From positions 1 through 6,894 of the forward strand of contig JAKSCP010000130.1 in the NCBI GenBank assembly GCA_022360535.1: a DNA stretch of 6,894 nucleotides. Direction: 5' to 3'. Below are positions 1 through 6,499 of this stretch, one piece after another. Position numbers and translations under genes: made by a program. Position 1 is the stretch's first letter. Each line of letters opens with the position of its first letter. The notes under the pieces were generated by a model that saw only the letters and a list, made by a program, of their open reading frames with translations, was not told the origin of the DNA and made no database searches. Origin of the DNA: Pseudomonadales bacterium (lineage in GTDB: Bacteria > Pseudomonadota > Gammaproteobacteria > Pseudomonadales > Pseudohongiellaceae).

Positions 1-221
1 AACGGGGATTCAGCCACGAAGACGCCTATGCAATCAGTCGCGCCCTGGCCGAGCATGGGGTAGTCACAGACTTCCGCAGCCCGGATATTCTGCGCCTGGG
101 TTTCAGCCCCCTGTTTCTCAGCTATGGGGAGACTTGGCGAGCCGGTGCTATACTTGCTCGAATCCTTAAGGAAAAACTGTATTTAGAACAAAGGCTTAGC
201 CCTAGAAACAAGGTGACCTAG
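1..221 (+). CDS. kynU: Kynureninase, C-terminal end (5' part outside window)
   Basis: This is the last 72 codons of a gene entering from the left edge; the first full codon is at base 3 and the stop is TAG at 219-221. The visible protein contains GVVTDFRSPDILRLGFSPL, close to the kynureninase C-terminal signature (G-V-I-G-D-F-R-A-P-D-I-L-R-F-G-F-T-P-L), followed by the usual Y-x-x-x-W helix. Kynureninase is a cytosolic PLP enzyme that cleaves kynurenine to anthranilate and alanine, or 3-hydroxykynurenine to 3-hydroxyanthranilate, in tryptophan breakdown or NAD synthesis from tryptophan. The Arg in D-I-L-R is, by family knowledge, the residue expected to bind the substrate carboxylate. The PLP lysine lies upstream and cannot be checked. 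The tail after the last helix (ending RLSPRNKVT) is polar and probably not conserved. No clear terminator follows. The identification rests on about 35 conserved residues. Confidence 0.85.
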   Translation, partial: RGFSHEDAYAISRALAEHGVVTDFRSPDILRLGFSPLFLSYGETWRAGAILARILKEKLYLEQRLSPRNKVT

Positions 222-230
222 CCAAATCTC

Positions 231-240
231 GCCAATTGGC
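231..240. repeat. 10-bp perfect palindrome after kynU
   Basis: GCCAATTGGC lies 9 bp after the kynureninase stop codon. It is perfectly self-complementary but has no loop and no following T-run, so it is not a convincing intrinsic terminator. The left half is also partly repeated at 221-225 (GCCAA), allowing a small stem with 236-240. It may be a protein-binding site, or chance. Confidence 0.3.
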
Positions 241-332
241 TCACAAAGCGGTAACGAAACCGTCCACAGGCGGTGCTTGAAACGCCAAATCAGTCTAAAA
301 TCCACATTACATGGGGTTTCACGCCAGTGGCA

Positions 333-362
333 TTGTGACTACGGCCGTCATCCCGTTAAACT
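333..362 (+). promoter_or_regulatory. Candidate sigma70 promoter for the DUF1631 gene
   Basis: A -35-like TTGTGA (333-338) and a -10-like TAAACT (357-362) are separated by 18 bp. Each matches the sigma70 consensus at 4 of 6 positions. Transcription would begin near 369 and leave a leader of about 54 nt holding the hairpin at 372-389. Found by eye only; weak promoters of this quality occur often by chance. Confidence 0.25.
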
Positions 363-371
363 CACTGCATA

Positions 372-402
372 CTTTTCTTCAAGGAAAAGCGGGTGGTTGA
401 AG
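372..402 (+). repeat. Two overlapping, mutually exclusive inverted repeats in the DUF1631 leader
   Basis: CTTTTC (372-377) can pair with GAAAAG (384-389) around a 6-nt loop. CTTCAA (377-382) can pair with TTGAAG (397-402) around a 14-nt spacer. The two stems use overlapping bases, so only one can form at a time. The second stem would cover part of the purine-rich stretch GAAGAAG (399-405) that could serve as a ribosome-binding site for the short ORF at 412. Both stems are only 6 bp and AU-rich, so stability is doubtful. Confidence 0.3.
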
Positions 403-411
403 AAGCAAATC

Positions 412-426
412 ATGAGTAAGTCATGA
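412..426 (+). other. Four-codon upstream ORF overlapping the DUF1631 start
   Basis: ATG at 412-414 opens a frame reading M-S-K-S and then TGA (424-426). Its stop overlaps the next gene's ATG (423-425) in an ATGA arrangement, the classic geometry for translational coupling. A purine-rich GAAGAAG lies 6 nt upstream of the 412 ATG, whereas the 423 ATG has only a poor GAG at 414-416. Ribosomes could start at 412, stop, and restart at 423. No product function is implied, and such tiny ORFs arise easily by chance. Confidence 0.3.
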
Positions 427-2702
427 AAGAACATTTGGACAAGGTGAAGTTTGCAGCGTCGAAGACGCTGACTCGCATGGTGATTCAGTCACTGGATGAT
501 GCGCGCGTGCAAATCGAGGCTCAGGCAATGCGCTTCGTTGGCGCCAAGCTGCCTCCGATTAAGGAAGAGTCACCCGGTATTGCCGAACGCTTCATGACCA
601 ATACCCACAACTACTTCGACGAACTCACCACCCTGGTGGTCAAAGACGAAGAGATCGAACCTGACAGCTATGACAATTTAAGTCTGGTGGACCATGACTA
701 CCTGGAGGCGATGATCGCCATGGAAGGCATGGTGAAACAGCTTCGCGACAAAGAAATTAAGGGCATGCGCAGTCTCCTGACCCGATTGGAGACCATGTTC
801 CCAAACATACGCATCGATCAAACCAATAATCCCCTGGATCCAGAGCAAGTGGGCGATTGTTTCAACGAAGCAATCAAACCCCTTGGATTCAAGGCGCACT
901 ACCTACTGACCATTTACCGGGAATTTAACAAGACCGTTTTTGGCAAGTACGAAGAAATCATCGAAGAAGCCAATGACGTGCTGATTGATCTGGGCGTCTT
1001 GCCCGATCTCGATATCACAGCGGAAGAAAGAGCCAAGCGTAAAGCCAAACGCGAAGAAGCACGCGCGCAGTTGGCGGCCGAGCAAAAACTCAAGGAAGAG
1101 GAAGAAAAGGCCGAGTTGGAAGCACGCATGAAGCGCAAACCGGCCGCCCCCAAGCAGGCCGCAGCCGCACCAGCGGCAGCTCCTGCTGCGCCAGTGCAGA
1201 CAGAACAAGCACAGGCTGAAATGTTCTCCATGATGCAAACCCTGGTACAAAGCATCGCACAAAACAATTCAGGCCCTGCCCTCTCCGCGACTGCTGGCGC
1301 TTCGGTCGCATCAGGCGAACTTGCCGCTGAACAGGAAGATTTGCGCAAGCAACAGCACAAACTCATGAGCATGCTCACTGACATTCAGTCTAATCTTTTG
1401 AGCAACCGTGGAAGTGGACTACCTGGCACCTCGATGAATGCAGACAAGGTTGCCAAGTCGATTAATGATTCCCTGATCGCTGAGCAATCCAGTGGTGAGT
1501 TGGGCGCGATCTCAGCGCAGTCCGGTGACGTCATCAATCTGGTGACTATGCTGTACGAAGCAATATGGAAAGACCCTGCTTTGCCCGTAGTCATGAAAGA
1601 ACTCATTGGCCGCACACAAATATCCATCATGAAGGTCGCGCTCTCTGATACGGCTTTCTTCGATAACGAGAACCATCCCGGACGTGCCCTGCTCAATGAA
1701 TTAGCTCACGCTGGAATTTCCTGGACTCAGACCGTCACGTTAGATGAAGACCCGGTCTATCAAAAGGTAAAGCAATTAGTCGAACGTTTGCTTGCCGAAA
1801 CCGAACCCAGCAATGACTTTCTGCAAGGGCTGATTGATGAACTAAGAGCCGCACGCAGCCAGCAATTGGGCACCGATCTCAATCTTGAGAAGCGGGTACG
1901 GGAATCAGCCGACGTCAGCCAGAACATTGATGATGTTAATGCCTACGTCAAACAAAAAATTTACGAGCGGGTATTAAAAGGCTATCTGGATCCTTCGATC
2001 CGCAACCTGCTGGATACACACTTGCATCAGTTCCTGGTGAAGCTTGTTGTGAAGGAAGGACCCGAAGGCAAATCCTGGAAACCTGTGATGAGCACCATCG
2101 ATGTTCTGTTATGGACGGTGCAGGCAGAAAAACAACGGGGCGACCGCGAGCGTTTCGAACGCATCAATCCACGCTTGATCGACAACCTGAGCAAGGCTTT
2201 GGAGATCGGAGGCGCATCCAAGACCAAGATCACGAAAATCATGCGCCAGTTAAAGCAGGTACAGGAATTTACCTTCCATCAGGCAGAAGCCGGTGTGAAA
2301 CCGCCCTCAGCCGCTGCACCCAACACCATGGAAGACAAGATCTTGTTAGCAACAGCGAATCAGAAAGAAGTGGCCACCCTGCCCAGGGACGACGCCGACC
2401 TGCGCCGTATCGACAAGCTTCCCAGCGGTGCCTGGGTAGAGTTTCGCGGAACCGCCGGTCAGCGTGTTCGCTGCGCGCTGGCCTCCAAGATAGACAGCAT
2501 AGATAAATTGTTTTTCGCCAATAGCGAAGGCAAGAAGATGATCGAAATTACCCGCATGCGTCTGGCCCATGAACTAAAAGCGGGTGGAGTGAAGATCATT
2601 AGCGAAGGATCGTTAGTGAATCGCGCCATGGAATCCGTCGTCACCAATCTCAAGAGCGATACCGGCAGCCAGAACCGTCGTCCTGCTCGCGCCACCGCCT
2701 AA
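423..2702 (+). CDS. DUF1631 family protein, uncharacterised
   Basis: This 759-residue protein has no signal peptide or membrane segment and is probably cytosolic. It matches DUF1631, a family of unknown function common in gamma- and betaproteobacteria, along most of its length. Family blocks seen are L-S-L-V-D-H-D-Y-L-E (86-95), the N-N-P-L-D-P segment (134-139) leading to V-L-P-D-L (191-195), the block around D-P-A-L-P and H-P-G-R-A-L-L-N-E-L-A-H-A-G-I (383-431), and the late helical region with L-L-W-T-V-Q (561-566). Residues 199-238 are a highly charged coiled-coil-like stretch, followed by an Ala/Pro linker (240-257) and a second helical region rich in Gln and Met (258-320). The last ~90 residues (from G-A-W-V-E-F at 668) look like a small beta-barrel resembling a degenerate PilZ domain, but without the RxxxR and D/NxSxxG c-di-GMP motifs; this likeness is inference. 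An in-frame TAA at 417-419 makes ATG 423 the first possible ATG start; its Shine-Dalgarno is weak. The length is usual for the family. Confidence 0.9.
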   Translation: MKEHLDKVKFAASKTLTRMVIQSLDDARVQIEAQAMRFVGAKLPPIKEESPGIAERFMTNTHNYFDELTTLVVKDEEIEPDSYDNLSLVDHDYLEAMIAMEGMVKQLRDKEIKGMRSLLTRLETMFPNIRIDQTNNPLDPEQVGDCFNEAIKPLGFKAHYLLTIYREFNKTVFGKYEEIIEEANDVLIDLGVLPDLDITAEERAKRKAKREEARAQLAAEQKLKEEEEKAELEARMKRKPAAPKQAAAAPAAAPAAPVQTEQAQAEMFSMMQTLVQSIAQNNSGPALSATAGASVASGELAAEQEDLRKQQHKLMSMLTDIQSNLLSNRGSGLPGTSMNADKVAKSINDSLIAEQSSGELGAISAQSGDVINLVTMLYEAIWKDPALPVVMKELIGRTQISIMKVALSDTAFFDNENHPGRALLNELAHAGISWTQTVTLDEDPVYQKVKQLVERLLAETEPSNDFLQGLIDELRAARSQQLGTDLNLEKRVRESADVSQNIDDVNAYVKQKIYERVLKGYLDPSIRNLLDTHLHQFLVKLVVKEGPEGKSWKPVMSTIDVLLWTVQAEKQRGDRERFERINPRLIDNLSKALEIGGASKTKITKIMRQLKQVQEFTFHQAEAGVKPPSAAAPNTMEDKILLATANQKEVATLPRDDADLRRIDKLPSGAWVEFRGTAGQRVRCALASKIDSIDKLFFANSEGKKMIEITRMRLAHELKAGGVKIISEGSLVNRAMESVVTNLKSDTGSQNRRPARATA

Positions 2703-2709
2703 ACCCAAC

Positions 2710-3594
2710 TCAAGCCTGAAAATCTGACTGCGCTGTGCTGACGCCATTGTGCAGGGCTTGCACCTGCTGATACAGAAACTGGGTCAAGGCTGTGCGTCCG
2801 CCCTGGGACTCCAACTCAGTCCAGGGAATGGGTCGGCCGATCTCAAGCCGCACAGATTGCCCAAACATTCTGAGTGCTTCGTGCACCAATAAAGCCATAC
2901 GCAATGGCTCAGCGAGGTGAGAAGCCACGTGAAACTTTCGGCTATTACACCCGTGGAAATAGATGGGCACCACAGTGGCCTGCGCTTCACGAATAATCTT
3001 GGCCGCAAACGTGGTCCAGGGCGCGTCCTGCACCGAGCCGAAGCCAAATTTGTTGGCAGTAGACACCATACCTGAAGGAAAGATGAGTACAGGAATGTCC
3101 TGGGAAAGAAATTCCAAAGCCAATTGCTTGGACCGAATATTGGTTTTCTGCGCTTCGCGAGACTCTTCAAAATCTATCGGGAGGAAGTATGGTGCTAACT
3201 GCTTGTCTTGGCATAACAGGGAGTTGAGCAAAATCCGCAGATCACCACGCACCTTAAGCGCCAGGTCACACAACACCACCCCGTCCACAACACCAAATGG
3301 GTGGTTGGCTACAAACATCAACGGGCCGGTAGTAGGAATCTCATCCAGTCGCTGGCTGTCGAATTCAACCTGGATATTGGCCTCTGCCAGCGCTTCTGCG
3401 AAAAACGATTGAATATCGAAATTTTTTTCTTTGAGTCGATAGTAAACCGCTTCGATTTTGTTGCGACCAAAGAGCACTTCCAGCGAAGAAACCAGTTGCC
3501 GTTGTAACCAGGGGTCTTCGGGGTTCGTGTATGACAACCTTGGCGGTTCACGAAGATAGGATTGAAATTGAGGATCAATCTCAGCGATATTCAT
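2710..3594 (-). CDS. Lysophospholipid acyltransferase-like protein (PlsC/LPLAT superfamily)
   Basis: This 294-residue protein carries the glycerophosphate-acyltransferase fold motifs. N-H-P-F-G-V-V-D-G at 97-105 is the catalytic His/Asp block in the H-x5-D form typical of the 'hemolysin-like' LPLAT branch rather than classic H-x4-D PlsC. F-P-S-G at 172-175 is the block that reads FPEG in PlsC. V-V-P-I-Y-F-H-G-C-N-S at 208-218 is the late V-P-I block. Such enzymes move an acyl chain from acyl-ACP or acyl-CoA to a lysolipid or another membrane acceptor at the inner membrane; the acceptor here cannot be told. No strong transmembrane segment is seen, so it is probably peripheral. A minus-strand TAA at 3607-3609 sits just upstream in frame, which fixes ATG 3594 as the first ATG; no good Shine-Dalgarno precedes it. 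It converges on the DUF1631 gene and is the last gene of the minus-strand block. A possible -35 (TTGTCA, complement of 3632-3637) lies upstream, without a good -10. Confidence 0.85.
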   Translation of the reverse strand: MNIAEIDPQFQSYLREPPRLSYTNPEDPWLQRQLVSSLEVLFGRNKIEAVYYRLKEKNFDIQSFFAEALAEANIQVEFDSQRLDEIPTTGPLMFVANHPFGVVDGVVLCDLALKVRGDLRILLNSLLCQDKQLAPYFLPIDFEESREAQKTNIRSKQLALEFLSQDIPVLIFPSGMVSTANKFGFGSVQDAPWTTFAAKIIREAQATVVPIYFHGCNSRKFHVASHLAEPLRMALLVHEALRMFGQSVRLEIGRPIPWTELESQGGRTALTQFLYQQVQALHNGVSTAQSDFQA

Positions 3595-3689
3595 GAGGTA
3601 ATCAATTTAAGTAAAAGATGTTTCAGAATAGTGACAATCCACATCCACACTCTTCACTATCGGATATCAACAATTCAGCCTTACGAGCT
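3595..3689. repeat. 95-bp intergenic gap with a 7-bp inverted repeat
   Basis: The gap between the serine hydrolase stop and the acyltransferase start holds ATAGTGA (3628-3634) and its complement TCACTAT (3654-3660), 19 nt apart. On the minus strand the second-transcribed arm overlaps a TTGTCA -35-like hexamer (complement of 3632-3637). No T-run follows either arm, so it is not an obvious terminator; it could be an operator or chance. Confidence 0.3.
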
Positions 3690-5045
3690 TTATAAAATGT
3701 CGAGTATCTGTTCTACGTGTTGCCCCAGCGGATAGCGTCCGGCAGTCCAACCCAAACGCACAACGACGATATCGCGAGATGGAATCACCATCACCGATTG
3801 TTGTCGATTGCCGTTGGCGTAATACATATCTTCAGGCAGGTTAGGATAACGATAATCGTCATTACCGGCATTCAACCACCACTGGTAACCATAGGCTTTG
3901 TCATTATCAGACTGATTAGGAGTCGTAGCACGCTCAACCCATTCTTCAGTAACGATACGTTGGCCATTGATTATGCCGCCATTCAACATCATGAGCCCCA
4001 TGCGGGCCCAGTCGCGGGCAGAAGCATAAACATAAGAGCTACCCATGAACACGCCACTGGCATCTGTCTCATACACGGCATGTTGGAAACCCATAGGACG
4101 ATAGATAGCTTCAACGAAATTGTCATAGGCAGCCTGGGGCCCACCCAGGGTATCAGTATAAAGACGAGCAAGAATATTGGCGGTTCCGGAGCTGTAGTTA
4201 AATCGGGTCCCCGGCTCTGCCGCCAAAGGCTTTTCCAGAACATAGTCTGATGAGGATGCCGCAGTGAACAACATGGCCGTGGCATCATCACCAGGAGCGT
4301 ATTGTTCAGAAAAACGCAAACCATCTGTCATATTAAGCAGGTGTTCGATGCTGATGTCAGTGCGCTCATCAGCTTGCCACTGACTGAAACCTGGTTTCGC
4401 CTTCAGATCGATAATGCCACGCATTTCCAAATTGCCCAGCATGATGGCATTCAAGCTCTTGGCCATAGACCAGCCAAGCAACTGTGACCGGGGGGTCATA
4501 TCCTGACCATAGGCTTCACCAACAATCTCTCCTTCGTGCACAACCAATAATGCGCGGGTGTTTAGCCCTGCCTCATTGTCTTCGCGCAACAGGCCTTCCA
4601 GGAGTGATTGTATTTCTGGCCTCGGCGCTGCAACTGTGTTGCCTGCCGGCCAGGCAGCATTGCTGGTCTGGGTTTGTTGCAAGACCATGGCGTGGCGCTG
4701 GTTGTAGCCGGCGTAATCAACCGAACAGCCCAGTCCGGGAATATAACTGGCAGTCTTGCGTTTGAGACCAAACAAAGAGGTGGTCACCGTCTTTGCTTCA
4801 TCGTCATAGCTAATGCTCAATTGAGAAAGAATAGGATCGTATTGCACCAAATCATCAAAAGCCTGTTCCCGACTATTGCCGATCACGAATTCGGCGCTAC
4901 ACAACAACTTCGACCCGATTCCTGTAGCCACTCCAGGACCATAGATAATGAAGTTCGGAGGAATGCCCGCCAGGGACAAGCCCCCGACCACTACCACCAG
5001 GAACAACACCACACCTGCCACGGCTTTTTTAATCATCGACCGCAT
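3690..5045 (-). CDS. Serine hydrolase, beta-lactamase (class C/penicillin-binding) fold, membrane-anchored or exported
   Basis: This 451-residue protein starts with M-R-S-M-I-K-K followed by a hydrophobic stretch (about 8-28), a signal peptide or N-terminal anchor, with no lipobox cysteine. Residues ~45-115 form an N-terminal extension with two Cys (49 and 107) that is recurrent in this serine hydrolase subgroup. The catalytic domain has S-M-A-K at 193-196 (the SxxK nucleophile and lysine) and Y-S-S-G at 284-287 in the place of YxN. G-N-R-Q-Q near 412-416 stands where KTG/HxG occurs, before V-M-V-I-P-S-R-D-I-V-V-V-R-L-G. Relatives include esterases, peptidases and 6-aminohexanoate-dimer hydrolase (NylB-like) enzymes, so an ester or amide substrate in the periplasm is likely; true beta-lactamase activity is not implied. 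GAGG 11 nt upstream supports ATG 5045; Met4 is an alternative start. An in-frame TAA lies just upstream at 5052-5054. It follows the MFS gene by 58 bp, suggesting co-transcription. Confidence 0.88.
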   Translation of the reverse strand: MRSMIKKAVAGVVLFLVVVVGGLSLAGIPPNFIIYGPGVATGIGSKLLCSAEFVIGNSREQAFDDLVQYDPILSQLSISYDDEAKTVTTSLFGLKRKTASYIPGLGCSVDYAGYNQRHAMVLQQTQTSNAAWPAGNTVAAPRPEIQSLLEGLLREDNEAGLNTRALLVVHEGEIVGEAYGQDMTPRSQLLGWSMAKSLNAIMLGNLEMRGIIDLKAKPGFSQWQADERTDISIEHLLNMTDGLRFSEQYAPGDDATAMLFTAASSSDYVLEKPLAAEPGTRFNYSSGTANILARLYTDTLGGPQAAYDNFVEAIYRPMGFQHAVYETDASGVFMGSSYVYASARDWARMGLMMLNGGIINGQRIVTEEWVERATTPNQSDNDKAYGYQWWLNAGNDDYRYPNLPEDMYYANGNRQQSVMVIPSRDIVVVRLGWTAGRYPLGQHVEQILDIL

Positions 5046-5103
5046 TACAACTTATGCCTCTAAGCCATTCAAGTCCGTCACTTAAACAAACCAAGCAAGC
5101 CAG

Positions 5104-6375
5104 TCACACCGGTTTTACTTTCGCATGTTCCAGCGGGCCGCCCCCGAGAAACAACAGAAAACCTAATGCACCAGCTCCAGCCGCCACCATGTAAGGCACA
5201 GTATATAAATTTGCACTGGCAGCATAGGCAATACCTAATAGCGCAGGGCCAATCGAAGTACCCAACGAAGTCATCAAGTTACTGACGGAAAAGATGCGGG
5301 CATAGTCCAATACACCGAATGCTTCAGCGATCAATAACGGTTGCAGCATGAGCAAGTTGCCAACTGATGAACCGAATAAGAACAATCCAACACACAATGT
5401 CAGCACACTGAATCCACCTGCAAGCAAACTCAGTGAGACCGCCTGCAGGACCATCATGCCAATAGCAAAAATTCTGATCGACATTCTGTCTACCAGCCAG
5501 CCACCGATTAGCCGACCGATGATGCTGGCCACTGGTAAGATGGCGACTGCGATTGCCGTCTCGGCGTCAGTGAGCTGTTCCCTCGCCAACCCATATTGAT
5601 GCGCGATGCCACCCACCTGAGCCATCATCAGAAAAATATAGGCGAAACTGACACCCCAAAAGAATCGACCCCGCAGCGCTTGCTTAAAAGTGATCCCAGT
5701 CTCTTTCGTATCACCTGCCGCCGTGGTTTCATCAGTTTGATCATCCACCTGCCTGGGAGTCTCACCGTCAATCATCAAGCCCATCGACTCTGGATAGGGT
5801 CGCAATAGAAGCAGTGTTATGGGCACAACCCCGATAACGAAGATTAAACCCAACAAGGGAGCCGCGGTTGCGAAGCCAACCCTGTCTACCAAAAGCACAC
5901 TCAATGGAGTAAGAATGACACCGCCCAAAGACAGGCCAGTGGATGCGATGGACAAGGCCATGGCCCTGCGCCGTTGAAACCAGCGGGTAACCAACGTGGT
6001 GGCAGGAATCAACCCCGAGGCTGAAAAGCCCATACCAAAAATGATATAGACCACATACAACTGCCAAAGACTTTCGATAAAGGGCAGTGCGCTAAGCGCC
6101 AGACCAGCTAGCACTGACCCTGCCGTAATGGATAACCTCGGGTCATAGTCGCGCACCCAGCGCGCCACCAGCAAGCCTGTCAATCCACCGCTGAGAAAGA
6201 AGATTGAAATTGCCGATGAAGCCGTTTGCACATCGAAGCTGGAATTTTCGGCCAGCGCATTGAGATAGATGGCGTGGTTATAGAAACTGAGCCCGCTGTT
6301 AAAGGTAAGCTGGACGAGTAGAGCAATAACAATTTTCCAGCCATAGTACATTGGCGGTTTAGCGCTGGCAGTCAT
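5104..6375 (-). CDS. MFS transporter, monocarboxylate / oxalate-formate antiporter-like
   Basis: This 423-residue inner-membrane protein has about 12 hydrophobic segments split 6+6 by a polar, acidic loop (about 202-228). The N-terminal Y-Y-G-W-K-I-V (10-16) opening the first helix and R-W-F-Q-R-R-R-A-M-A-L-S-I-A (131-144) entering the fifth helix are hallmarks of the MCT/OFA-type MFS branch, which moves small carboxylates with protons or by exchange. The loop 2-3 motif A is degenerate (G-L-L-V-A-R, Ala for the usual Asp), while the second-half copy is intact (G-R-L-I-G-G-W-L-V-D-R, 287-297). The substrate cannot be deduced. Start ATG 6375 has GTGGAA 5 nt upstream. It is the first gene of the minus-strand block and diverges from the amino-acid permease across 124 bp, so the two may share regulation. 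Confidence 0.88.
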   Translation of the reverse strand: MTASAKPPMYYGWKIVIALLVQLTFNSGLSFYNHAIYLNALAENSSFDVQTASSAISIFFLSGGLTGLLVARWVRDYDPRLSITAGSVLAGLALSALPFIESLWQLYVVYIIFGMGFSASGLIPATTLVTRWFQRRRAMALSIASTGLSLGGVILTPLSVLLVDRVGFATAAPLLGLIFVIGVVPITLLLLRPYPESMGLMIDGETPRQVDDQTDETTAAGDTKETGITFKQALRGRFFWGVSFAYIFLMMAQVGGIAHQYGLAREQLTDAETAIAVAILPVASIIGRLIGGWLVDRMSIRIFAIGMMVLQAVSLSLLAGGFSVLTLCVGLFLFGSSVGNLLMLQPLLIAEAFGVLDYARIFSVSNLMTSLGTSIGPALLGIAYAASANLYTVPYMVAAGAGALGFLLFLGGGPLEHAKVKPV

Positions 6376-6396
6376 TGTGTTCCACGGATCATGATC
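6375..6396 (-). promoter_or_regulatory. Leader of the MFS gene: palindrome, Shine-Dalgarno and 6-codon upstream ORF
   Basis: Just upstream of the MFS start lies the perfect palindrome GATCATGATC (6387-6396). On the minus strand an ATG inside it opens a 6-codon frame (M-I-R-G-T-Q, then TGA at 6374-6372). That stop overlaps the MFS start ATG (6375-6373) in an ATGA arrangement. The sequence GTGGAA between them is a fair Shine-Dalgarno for the MFS gene itself. The palindrome contains two GATC (Dam-type) sites. Any regulatory role is inference. Confidence 0.3.
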
Positions 6397-6442
6397 AATG
6401 CCACCACCTTTGGAAAACTGTGGCAGATCAAGTTAAGAGTAA

Positions 6443-6470
6443 ATAAGAAAGACTACAGTGAGGCTTTCAA
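6443..6470 (-). promoter_or_regulatory. Candidate sigma70 promoter for the MFS gene/operon
   Basis: Read on the minus strand, TTGAAA (6465-6470; 5 of 6 to the -35 consensus) and TCTTAT (6443-6448; 4 of 6 to the -10) are separated by 16 bp. Transcription would start near 6436, giving a leader of about 60 nt to the MFS ATG. No equally good promoter was seen on the + strand for the permease in this 124-bp region. Confidence 0.3.
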
Positions 6471-6499
6471 GCAGGCGCAAGCATAGCAGTGGAACATTC

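Noticed and set aside
249..286. Small stems after kynU (CGGT/ACCG at 249-262 and GGCG/CGCC at 269-286) as a terminator
   Set aside because: The stems are only 4 bp and no T-run follows, so neither is a credible intrinsic terminator.
903..1384. Overlapping antisense ORFs of 119 and 156 codons inside the DUF1631 gene
   Set aside because: They lie opposite the Ala/Pro/Glu-rich linker, where low complexity removes stops from other frames. Their translations are Cys/Ser/Leu-rich with no recognisable family, and the sense frame is clearly conserved.
2111..2506. Plus-strand ORF of 131 codons in another frame of the DUF1631 gene
   Set aside because: It is an Arg/Gln-rich out-of-frame reading of a conserved DUF1631 region with no independent signal.
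2963..3412. Plus-strand ORF of 149 codons opposite the acyltransferase
   Set aside because: The minus frame carries the acyltransferase motifs throughout this stretch; the plus frame shows no motif and no good ribosome-binding site.
3717..4250. Plus-strand ORF of 177 codons opposite the serine hydrolase
   Set aside because: It is rich in His and Ile in no familiar pattern, and the opposite strand encodes conserved hydrolase sequence including Y-S-S-G.
4608..5063. Plus-strand ORF of 151 codons opposite the hydrolase N-terminus
   Set aside because: It is the shadow of the hydrolase signal and extension region; no domain is recognisable.
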